Shown here piece by piece: positions 1 through 10,200 of a stretch of 12,910 nucleotides of DNA (positions are counted from its first letter, which is position 1; each line of letters opens with the position of its first letter). The position numbers were made by a program, and so were the translations under genes. Source of the stretch: X23 sp050251575 (GTDB lineage Bacteria > Bacillota > Clostridia > SK-Y3); the NCBI GenBank assembly GCA_050251575.1, contig JBFWMP010000077.1, forward strand, positions 1-12,910, written 5' to 3'. The notes beneath the pieces were generated by a model. The model was not told the DNA's origin, made no database searches, and worked only from the letters and a program-made list of their open reading frames with translations.

Positions 1-3000
1 ACCTAATACAACCTCACTTCCAACTTCATAATAGCCTCCTGCGTTTTCAATGATGCTTCCAAGCTTATCTGTAATAAAGATGCTGTAATGGGTATAATCA
101 TGATTTTCTGCATCGATAATATTAACCCTGATTGTTCCGTTGCCACTGTACTCAATTGCAGCAGATTTTACAGGAGCAGGAAGCTTTTTGTTCTGAAATA
201 TTATTTCAGAATCGCAGGTAAGGATACTCGGTCCGCAATCATCTAAGGTAAGAACAGATATCATATAGTAGGTTCCACTGTTCAATGTGTCAGGAATATT
301 TACAGCTGCCTTCTTATCTCTTGCAGGATATTGTCCAATGCACACCCCTAGATTCTCCGGGTTTACTGCTCCATTTTCTTTAGATGCCTCATAAGCATTT
401 TTATTTTTCGTAAGATATATATCTACTGTTGCATTATCCAGCTTACTTCCTTCACTATCGAAATCCCATGACACATTGAATTTGTTTGAAGTATTATCTA
501 ATCTCTTTTCTAGGTTTATCGCCTTCAACTCAGGAATATTGTCAACTGCATTCACCTCAAAGTCATTTACTGCAATTGCTTCATCATATGAGCTGACTGT
601 CCAAGTTCCATCTTTTATATCGCTTGAGTCTACTACCGAGATAAATATGATCTTATTATTTCCATCCATGCTTTGTACTAAGAAATTCCCTTCTTCCCCA
701 CCGTCTAAACTCTCATCAAGCTTAAGCTCAATTTGTCTACCCTCCGGATTAGTAAGGGTAATTCTATCTTTATTTGCAATAACTAAGCCTTCATAGGGTA
801 CTGCAAAAATCAAAGCATCGGATCCGGCACAAACTACATTCTTTTGAATCCTGCTGGTAAACGCGGGGGCTTTTAACATCCTCATCGTACCTCTCAGTGG
901 TGCTTCTTCTACATGACTTGAGGTCAGCCTTTTCACATTTGTACCATACATAGCTACTGAAGTCTTCTCCTTAGAGCCGAAGGGAGCTTCCTCTACATGC
1001 TTCGCAGTATCCATAGCACTAAATCTCCTTGCCTTAACCATACCGCCTAAATCTATGGTATCTCCAAAATCTACATCACCGCTATCCCAATAGTACACTA
1101 CACCAAGCTTTACAAAAAGTACTTTTATATTCATACCCACCATTGTCTTGCTTACTGCAGCTTCAACCTTGGCTAATTCTTTGCCTCCTACAATAGGGAT
1201 ACTACTTGGAATAAATAATTTAACATATCCATATCCATAGAAATAGTCATTGGCAATTGTTATGGATACTCCCCCTCGTATTGTTTCAAATACCTCTATA
1301 TCACCGTACATGCTTAAATACCAAGGCTCAACCCAGCGTGTGCTTATCCCGGTATTTATGGTCATATCCGGATATTTACGGGGAGATAATACTCCTGCCA
1401 GGCTCATACCTGACAAGCTTAAGGTTAATGAAAAATCACCCTCTAAAACCTCAACTGCTTTAATTCTTGCATCTGCCAGCAGAGTGATTGGGGGTAAGGA
1501 GCCCACGTAATTGTCAGTTAAGCTATCGGCCAGATTGTCATAGCCTCCGCCAAAGCCGGTCAAATATAAAGTTGGAGGAGCTATAGGAACACCTTTTTTG
1601 GTTGAAAGAAAAAAGTAGATCTTATCGGGTATTGGTGACAAAACACCATTAATCTCTACAAATTTTAATCTCAGCTCACCGATACATTCAATAACCTGAA
1701 GCTTTACCCCAGCACCGACAGCATAGATGTCCTCTAGTGTATTAATGGTTAACTCACCATAAACCCCCGGAGGGTTATTGATAAATCCACCAAAAGCCTT
1801 TTTGGGCAGTACAACCTTTGCTGTAGCATTTATGCCTAAGAATTCAACATCATCCTCGTCTTCACCGTAGAGAATATTTTCTATATTTGCAGTGACCGAT
1901 CCCTCATCGAATTGACTTTTTTTATTATTTCCAGGGGAAGAACCAGTGCCTTTGCCCCCCTTCTTGGCATCCTTATCCTTTAAAAAGGCAAGTGCTATTT
2001 TACCACCAAAATTAATTGCATATCCTTCTCTTCCTTGATTCGTTTTAGCCGTCCAATTTTCGGTCAATACCCCATATTTAAGGTCAATAGTAGTGCCGTG
2101 GATATTCTGAATGATTCTGCCTATTCCCGTATATTCAATGAGTACATCCCTAATCTGACCGCCGCTGAAGCTAATCTTATCAGATGAGAGGGTATGGATG
2201 AGTCCGGTTTTGAATTGAATATTAAAACCGGAATTCCAGAAAACAAGATGATCAACAACACTTATTTCTCCATTGCCGCTAACTTTAATATTTCCATTGT
2301 CATCAGACTTTAGTATAAGGGGTTCACTGCCCTTGTATTGAACCACATTATTTATTGTAACCTCGGAGATATTCGGATCTGCAGCATAATAGATCGTTTC
2401 CTTTTCTCCAACATCCTCTTTAAATTCCTGTATTTTACCCCTTACCTCCAAAAGCATTTCCTTTTCATTGCAATAGAAGTTATTTAACTTGTTATCATTT
2501 CTATATTTTATAAGCTCTTCTTCATTCCTGAAGGTAACAAACTTGTACTTATCCGTATCATATCTAACTACGGTAACGATGCCATAGGACTTGTTTTCTA
2601 AGGACTTATCCAGATTCACCTCAATTCTCTGTTTAACAGTAATTTCCGAGGTAAATTCTTTTACCAACTGATTATCGATAAAATGAAATGCAATTTCATA
2701 CTCTCCTACAACTAATTCTTCCTCTGTAGTAAAAGAAAGAGTATTTAATTGATCCCCTGTAAAGGCTATCTGCTCCTTTTTAATCTTGGTTAAAGCACCT
2801 GTGGCCACATGCCTTAAATACAAATCCCAGCCTGCCTTTCCTGCAAGAGATTTGAATGCCTCCAGATTACCCGTTATATTTACGTTTTTGTCTCCTAAAA
2901 TGTAAAATTTATTAGGAGTAACCGTATCAAAGCTAATATTAGGCAGGTTGCTTGTTACTGAAGGAAGAATTACATATCTGCTTGCCGTTACCGGGTCAGT

Positions 3001-4260
3001 GGTGGTCGTATGAAGACTTACTGATATTTCCCTGGCAGAAATGCTTGTTTGCGGCTCTGCCTTTATACGCCAATACCTTTGAGTAATGGTCCCGGCAGGG
3101 ATATTTTCTATGTATAAGTCTTTTTGTGTTGCCAAATTATAATCCTCGGCAATTTCTTCCTCCACAATAGAAAGTCCCTCTTCAAGAGATAAGCTCAATG
3201 TAGCAAAACCTATATCCTTGGCATTGTCAACCGTGTTATCCACCTCTACCCTTACCTCGAATATTCCATTGTTTTCATAGCCCTTCTTGTCGCCGGTAGT
3301 AAACACCCTGTCAACATCCATATTTATATTGACATTTGTGCTGACTAGCTGACTTGAGAAATTTCCTATTCCATATAAAAACTCAGCCTTCCGAGTTGTA
3401 TTAGGAGCTAGGTTTCGTTTATTCCAATAAAATGCCAAAGCACTGTCAGGAGTTTTGTAAACACTGGAATAATTACTGAAATCACAATTCTTATTTGGTG
3501 TGTAATCATATCTTGTATTCGCCAGGTTTGCCCAATGTCCTATGATTACCCTATCAGGAGCAGCCCCATCAGACCACCCCTTTAATATGGAATAATTCAT
3601 CATAACAGGATTCGTTAAGGAATCCAAGCCTCTGATTTGGTCTGGTACACCAGCACCGGCAAACTCTCTTTCTATAACAGTGGGTAAAGTTTCATATCCT
3701 GATATCATATAGGGAGAATCTAATTCCCCAAGAGCAGTATCAAGTAAAGACCTAATGGCCACCTCTTTTGATACGGAATTTGTATTTTTTATTTCATAGG
3801 TTATTCCGGCATTTCCGCACAAATCATTGTTTTTATCACCGGATATAGCTACTTTTTGGGTTACCTCTATCCCTTTAATAACCCACTTTGTAATGATGGT
3901 CTTGTCCACATTACTTACTACAGGTTCATAAAGCTTAGATTCTATCCCGAACCAACCGTAGTCTTGTCCGAAAACATAATCTTCTCCATCGATTCTAATG
4001 GTAGTAAATGATGTTTCTGTACTATGAATATCCTCCTTGAATAATAAAGGGATATTATTATCATACTTTTTCTGAGGATGACCCTCCAGTGTACTGATGT
4101 TGAAGCCGCCTGTTCTTTTATTGATTGAGTATTTGATGTATCCGTTATTTATTGATACTATGCCATCACTCTTGGGTACAGCAAACACTTCTATTGGGAA
4201 GGATACTGTTAATAACACAAATAACAATATACAAGATACTATTCTATTGAAAGTCTTCAT
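1..4260 (-). CDS. Giant secreted beta-rich surface protein B (partial, C-terminus off the left edge)
   Basis: I checked this frame codon by codon. It is open from the ATG at 4260 to the window edge, so 1,420 codons are visible and no stop is reached. An in-frame TAG at 4264-4266 and the Shine-Dalgarno AAAGGGG at 4270-4276 (9 nt spacing) fix the start. Residues 1-27 form a signal peptide (KTFNR, hydrophobic core, VFA cleavage site). Residues about 28-330 look like one beta-rich domain with landmarks SLLDTALGELDSP (171-183) and an FYWNKRNLAPNTTRKAEF stretch (about 277-294). A Lys/Gly/Ser linker lies at about 760-783, dividing the N-terminal part from an Ala/Gly/Val-rich region (about 790-1070). 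Fibronectin-III-like modules follow from about 1242 and again from about 1360. It lies 17 bp behind gene A, so the two are almost certainly co-transcribed. The biochemical role is unknown; an exported adhesin, matrix or envelope protein is an inference. Any anchor would be off-window. Confidence 0.9.
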   Translation of the reverse strand, partial: MKTFNRIVSCILLFVLLTVSFPIEVFAVPKSDGIVSINNGYIKYSINKRTGGFNISTLEGHPQKKYDNNIPLLFKEDIHSTETSFTTIRIDGEDYVFGQDYGWFGIESKLYEPVVSNVDKTIITKWVIKGIEVTQKVAISGDKNNDLCGNAGITYEIKNTNSVSKEVAIRSLLDTALGELDSPYMISGYETLPTVIEREFAGAGVPDQIRGLDSLTNPVMMNYSILKGWSDGAAPDRVIIGHWANLANTRYDYTPNKNCDFSNYSSVYKTPDSALAFYWNKRNLAPNTTRKAEFLYGIGNFSSQLVSTNVNINMDVDRVFTTGDKKGYENNGIFEVRVEVDNTVDNAKDIGFATLSLSLEEGLSIVEEEIAEDYNLATQKDLYIENIPAGTITQRYWRIKAEPQTSISAREISVSLHTTTTDPVTASRYVILPSVTSNLPNISFDTVTPNKFYILGDKNVNITGNLEAFKSLAGKAGWDLYLRHVATGALTKIKKEQIAFTGDQLNTLSFTTEEELVVGEYEIAFHFIDNQLVKEFTSEITVKQRIEVNLDKSLENKSYGIVTVVRYDTDKYKFVTFRNEEELIKYRNDNKLNNFYCNEKEMLLEVRGKIQEFKEDVGEKETIYYAADPNISEVTINNVVQYKGSEPLILKSDDNGNIKVSGNGEISVVDHLVFWNSGFNIQFKTGLIHTLSSDKISFSGGQIRDVLIEYTGIGRIIQNIHGTTIDLKYGVLTENWTAKTNQGREGYAINFGGKIALAFLKDKDAKKGGKGTGSSPGNNKKSQFDEGSVTANIENILYGEDEDDVEFLGINATAKVVLPKKAFGGFINNPPGVYGELTINTLEDIYAVGAGVKLQVIECIGELRLKFVEINGVLSPIPDKIYFFLSTKKGVPIAPPTLYLTGFGGGYDNLADSLTDNYVGSLPPITLLADARIKAVEVLEGDFSLTLSLSGMSLAGVLSPRKYPDMTINTGISTRWVEPWYLSMYGDIEVFETIRGGVSITIANDYFYGYGYVKLFIPSSIPIVGGKELAKVEAAVSKTMVGMNIKVLFVKLGVVYYWDSGDVDFGDTIDLGGMVKARRFSAMDTAKHVEEAPFGSKEKTSVAMYGTNVKRLTSSHVEEAPLRGTMRMLKAPAFTSRIQKNVVCAGSDALIFAVPYEGLVIANKDRITLTNPEGRQIELKLDESLDGGEEGNFLVQSMDGNNKIIFISVVDSSDIKDGTWTVSSYDEAIAVNDFEVNAVDNIPELKAINLEKRLDNTSNKFNVSWDFDSEGSKLDNATVDIYLTKNKNAYEASKENGAVNPENLGVCIGQYPARDKKAAVNIPDTLNSGTYYMISVLTLDDCGPSILTCDSEIIFQNKKLPAPVKSAAIEYSGNGTIRVNIIDAENHDYTHYSIFITDKLGSIIENAGGYYEVGSEVVLG
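898..999 (-). repeat. Duplicated HVEEAP motif in protein B
   Basis: HVEEAPF occurs at residue 1088 (982-999) and HVEEAPL at residue 1116 (898-915), exactly 28 residues apart. The stretch between them is hydrophilic and rich in K, S and T. It lies between the Ala/Gly/Val-rich region and the fibronectin-like modules and may be a flexible linker with a duplicated unit. Confidence 0.6.
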
Positions 4261-4269
4261 AATCTACAT

Positions 4270-4276
4270 CCCCTTT
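4270..4276 (-). promoter_or_regulatory. Ribosome binding site of gene B
   Basis: AAAGGGG on the minus strand, 9 nt before the ATG at 4260 and inside the 17-bp gap after the stop codon of gene A. It supports translation of gene B from the shared mRNA. Confidence 0.8.
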
Positions 4277-4277
4277 A

Positions 4278-7200
4278 CTATTCTTCGATTCCTTCGGTAT
4301 TCATGTAAACCTGAATATTGAAAAAGTCTTTTCTATCCGTTTGCACACTTACCGTATACCATCCGCTTTCATTTACCTTGACAGTAAAGGTACCGTCGGT
4401 ATTTGCGTTTATACCCTCTCCGATATATTTCATTTCTCCTATCGTATACAATCCCTTTTCGTATTTCACATACGACATACCGCTATGGTTTTTTAATGAT
4501 ACGGTAAATTCATTACCGTTAACAGCTACCATATTGCTTGAATTAGGCATCATTTGATTTATCAAGGCAATGGTATCATTAAAGGCAACCAATCTTATTG
4601 TCCTTGCAGCCTGTGTAATATTCCCTGCACTATCAGCTGCCTGATAAGTAATATAGTATGGACTATTTCTATTAAATACATTTTTGCTTATATCATTTGG
4701 ATTAAAGCTTCCAAAATCAATCTTTACCTTCTCTTTGGGAATCTCAACAGGTTCATCATTCCTCATATCATAAGCTGTAAAATCATAGAGCTTCGAAATA
4801 TCATATTTTGATTCTTCTCTTGTATCCCCTTCTATAAAGATGAGCTCATTTGTATTGCTAAATTGTATAACCGGTTTTGTTTTGTCAATTAACTCTACAT
4901 TTACTCCATACAATACACTTGTCTCATTTAGTGCTTCCAAATTAAAGCTGAATACTCCGTTGTCATGATATACAAAGGTAGTCTCTTTTTTAGGGGTTCT
5001 ATCAAAGCTGCCGATTTGAGTTATTTCTTTGTCGGTCACTACAGTAACCTCTACATCATTATTGGTTTCCGGTAAGGTGCCAGTTGATAAGGTATACCCT
5101 TCCTCCAGCGGTTTATTTTCTATGCCTGTTTCTTTATCGGCAGTAAAGTCACCGGTGGAGCTGTTTTCCTTCAAATACTCATAATCCCATTTAACAGCGG
5201 TTACCTTTGGAGGCTCCTTATCTATTCCGGTTACTGCTACACTAATATATTGAGAATTTCCTACTTCGTCGGACAAGATAAAGCTGTAGGTGTCGTTATC
5301 CCTTACAATGATTTGTGCCTCCTCTGCGGTAACTGTTGCCGCAGAGTTCATTAAGCCAGACACCACATATATCTTGCTCAAATCTCTTTCTAAAGGCTGC
5401 CCGGATTCAGATAATAATGATTCAAAGGATATGGTGGCATATGTTAGATTATCAGCAAGCTCAAATACACCTTTGCATTGTGGCGGTGTCGTACTTATAT
5501 TTTCTACTGAAATTATTTGTCCGCCAATATTACCATAATCATCTGTAAAGAACACTTCAACCGACCCATTTTTCTTAAATCGAATGCTTCTTGAATCCAT
5601 AGAATATACTATATCATTTTGGGTTAAGGATGTACCTTCTACCGGTTGAACTCCCAGTATTGAAACATTGTCTTTATTAAAGGAGTCCACAGTCGCCACT
5701 ACAGTTTGACTGGTTTTCATCGTAGGCGGTGTACTATAGGTTAGTCGTGTCATTGTTACAGGAGAATAATCTATATTTGTAACCTCAAATGTTTTCGTAG
5801 CCCTATTACCACCTTCATCCCAAACATATATCACATATTGTCCGCTATCCCTTGCCTGTCCCTTAAATAATCCATGGCTTACCTCCATGACTTCAATAGG
5901 CTCAAGGTTATTATCTTTTAAATAATATAGTTCACAATGGGCTATGGCATTTAGAGTGTCTTGTGCGGCTATTGTCACCGTTACCGGTTTATTGGTTTTC
6001 GCTGTCGGACTAATGCTGTGGTCTATAGCAGGCGGCTCTATATCATATTTATTGTATTCAACCGCCATTGCAGCTCTATTACCTGCAGTATCTCTGATAT
6101 CAAAGGAGAAGGATTGAATGCTGCTTGTCAATATCTTCTCAAAGCTGCCATTGTTATTGTCAATATAGAGTTCCTTTTCGATTCCCTTTGCCGGAACTAT
6201 AACGGCCTTGACCTTGTTGTAGCAGTTACCGTTTACTATCGGGAGCCATTCGCCGGCATAATTCTCATAGAAATATTCAACTTTATAGTGTTCACCCTCT
6301 GTTATTAGTGTCTTATCAATGTTAGGAGCGCATATATCATCAAGCATTGTAACTAATCCTGCCTTATTTGTTACTCGAATGGTTTTATAATCATCCTTGT
6401 CATTGATTAGACGGATGATTTGACCGCTATCTACATACTCCGATTCATGAATGACAACATAATTGCCAGCCGAATCCTTTTCTTCAACTTTCGCTATCCC
6501 ACTTTCTATATCTTTGAACCGAATATATGCATTTACAGCTTTGTTTGTCGGAGCTGTATTAGATAGTATCCACGTTACCTCCGGTGCCGTTTCGTCAACC
6601 TTTTCTATGGCTATATTCTCTGCTTGTTCTCTCTCCTCAATGAAACCTTCCATCGTATAGGAATAAAACTGAGCTTTCTTTAAATTACTTCCGTTTATCT
6701 GTACATCAAATACTAATGAATCATAGATATTACCATAGACGGAGCCGTATACACTGCTATACACTTCATCAGGAATATAGGCAGTAATTAAACTCAATCC
6801 TTGATTAATTACCATATCATTCGTCTCCAGACTGTCATCTTCCTTTGAAATATAAAAGTATTGCGCAGCATATTCAGGATTTGGTGTTATGAATACCTGC
6901 AGGGCCCCATTTTTATCAATCCCTATCCAGTCGCCGTCATTAATGGTTATTGGCTCTCCATCAAGCCTATATTCAACGATATTTTCAAATCCTTCTATGA
7001 ATTGTACTCCTTCCACAGAAAATTTGATTTCCTTCGTTCTTCCTGCTTGGTCACATACATAATAGGTTCTATCACCGATTTCCCTATATGCAAATTCATG
7101 CTCAAGTGCATACCTTGCATCCATAGATCTGCCATATTCCTTAGCTAATGCCAAATTCTCGATAGAATCAGCTGTGACCAAGTCTTGAGGTAAAACTGCA

Positions 7201-10200
7201 ACAGGCACATTGAATTTAAGCTTCGCTGCCGTAGAGGATTTTGTGACTGTGGGATTATAGGTAACCCCTTGGAATTCAATCTCTGCATCCTTGAGAGATA
7301 TGCTGCCTCCCGGTATGGATGTTGAAATCGTATTTCCTAATGTATCCTCAGAGCTATATCCAAGGTAGTAGCTTCCATCGACTCCCCGGATTGTTATATT
7401 ATAGGTCTCATCATATTCTCCATAATCTTTCTCTGATGAAATCACATCAACTTTTATTTTTTCTTCCTTCCACAAATTTTCAAATAAAGTGAAATCCTCT
7501 TGGGTTGGAGCTCCTTCATGGTTCATCAATGCAAACCTTGTTCTATTGGACAAAGCTTCTTTTACTGTTGTACTGATTTCTGCATCCTTTCTTGCGCCTG
7601 AATCGATAATATTCTTACTATTTAAAATCATAGCAGGCGGTTCCTTATCTATCCAATCCACCCTTACCGGCGCTTCTGTAATATTGCCTAAATTATCTTC
7701 TATTTCTACAGTTGTGTTTACATTATCTGAAATGGTTAGTACCGCAGCATAAACTGCATCTGATACGGTAATATTGGGATTGCTGCTTGTTACAGTATAG
7801 ATTTTATTTGAATGATCATTGATTGTTAACGCAGCAATAACATCTTGGTTGGTTCTATAAGTCATATTATATTTGATATCATATTCTGCCAATGACTTAT
7901 CAAGCTTTATCGTTACCGCTACAGGAGAGCTTATGAATTTTGAATCCGGAGTCACGGAAAATTCCTCCGAGCCGTTATAACATGCTGCTCTAATGTAAAT
8001 AGTATTATCTGCTATATCATTTAAGGAATATGGAGTATATACTGAAAAATCCAGAGAGCTGGTATCCGTACTCGTATCATTACTCATTATTCCGCCGTTT
8101 TTCCACTGGGACCAGTTAACCCCGTCTGATGATGTCTGATATTTAAGGGATGTGCTGTAGTTAAAATCTCCAATATTATTCATGATTTCTTCGGCATTAA
8201 GATGAATTGTGTAATTGCTCGTACCTGTAATATAATAGTTGTCATATAAATTCTCTACGGTATCTCCGCTTACGGATTTCAGCTCTAAAACAGGCCTGCC
8301 GGTTCTAACTGCAAATCTCATAGCCGAATTATTGTAATAGGAGGAATCATATTCATTAAATGCTTCCGGGTTGCCATCCAAAAAGCCATAACCTGCGGTA
8401 GTGAAATAGCCGTTTACATCTGTTGCATTTATTTTGATTCCATAGATTCCTGTTCCCAGCTCATCTGATACAGCAAGATTAATTACTGCATTTACATCAC
8501 CATTATGGTCTATCGGCAATGCTACCGGTTCTGCACCGATTGAAATATTATTCATATCAACGATTTCATAACTCGCCGATTGAAGGGTGCCTTTATCCCT
8601 GATTCGTATTGCAGCCTGTTGAGTTTCCCTGATTCTTGTCCCGTTTGTCCATACAGGCAGCTCAATGGCAGGATTGGAATTATCAAATACAAAGGTGTAT
8701 GAATAAGAATTAGTCTCTCCACTCGTGGAATTCGTAACCTTACATTCTAATTCATATGTACCGTCAAGGGTATATTCATTGCCATCATCACCGGTATGTA
8801 CTGCTGCTCCTATGTCAGGGTAATTCCCCAGATTGTCTTGTACATAACCTCTATAGTCCTGAACAAATCCTGTTGGTACTGTATTCTTGTCTACCCATCT
8901 ATATTCTAAAGAATCCTTTCCATCATTATCGTCAAAGGTAATTTCATAAGAGGATAACCCAGGTGTCATATCCGCTATTTCTATGTACCCCTTGGCACTT
9001 TCATTATATAGATAGATATTGCCAAAGCTGTAATATCTGCCGCTCTTTAGGAATGAGTCATTACCGGAGTCATCGGTAGTATAATAGTATAGCTTGCCCA
9101 TGAAATTTTCTTCTGCTGCCACCTTTAAAACTGCAGTAGAACTGGCTGCTCCTTGTTGAAGAAATTCCCATCCATCCGAACCCTTCTCCGGTATAGGGTC
9201 TCCATATTTAACGAAACAATAGTATACTCTTCCTGTATCGGATATATCATTAATTTCGAAATCAAAGTCAATTCTCTTACTGCCATCTGCTGCACGTGGG
9301 TAGTAGGCAGGTGTAATATTAACGGCAGGTGCTTTATTATCAAGTTTCACATTTTCTATGCTGGTGCTGCCGTAATTATTTGCACTATCATATCCATCTA
9401 TTTTAAGGGTATACATCCCCTCAATGGAGTCAGTTAATTTTAGGTTGACCTTTGCCCCTTCAATAATACTTGGGGATACCGGAACGACTTGAACACTCCC
9501 GCCTGTTCCTGTGCCTGAATAGGGGGTAATATTAACAGGTTGATTATATTGATCCAGCAGCCTATAACTTGCTAAACTGTTTTTCATGGCTTCATTTGAA
9601 GTAATATAAAACCCATGGCTTTGAGCAAAGTTTGATACACTATCGTCACTATCTTCGGCAATTTCAAAGGCAGGGGATAAGGTGTCTACATTATACTCAG
9701 AGAAATATTTATACAACCTGCCAACTACCTTGGTTCCATCTTGCAGGGTGTCCTCTAAAACATAATCACTTGAGGTTATATTTTCTACAACCAAGCTTAA
9801 TCCCTGATCATCCGTAGTATAGTTTTCAGGCACAGTACCGGTAAAAATAACATTATTATTACTCTTCAAGATATTAAGACTGCATATTTTGTCCTCAGGT
9901 GCATATATGATATTATTATTCCCATCCCTTGTATAAGCATCATAATTTCCCTTAATGAGGTAGGCATTTCCATTAAAATTTTGAGCTAAAGCAGCATTAT
10001 TCATGCCAACGTTATTGGATATTACTCCATTAATTTGAACCTTTCCATTATTATTATTAAAGAAATAGTTATCTGTAGATATCTTTTCTCCATATCCAGC
10101 CGGTATTGTTATATTATCTTGACCAATGTGGAATACTTTTCTTTTTAATGTCAGGGTAGATTTTTTTATTGGATCCCATGTGCTTCTTGCTGGGAATCTC

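Noticed and set aside
476..796. Plus-strand open frame of 106 codons opposite gene B
   Set aside because: It lies entirely antisense to the continuous gene B frame, lacks a Shine-Dalgarno and shows no domain-like composition. The same applies to other plus-strand frames opposite genes A and B (for example 1250-1510, 5961-6308 and 6861-7148).
8909..8931. Calcium-loop or dockerin-like motif (DDNDGKD) in protein A
   Set aside because: It is a single short acidic run lacking the spacing and partner loop of dockerin or EF-hand repeats.
9125..9343. Minus-strand frame of 72 codons inside gene A
   Set aside because: It is an alternative frame within the 2,246-residue gene A frame, without ribosome binding site or recognisable content.
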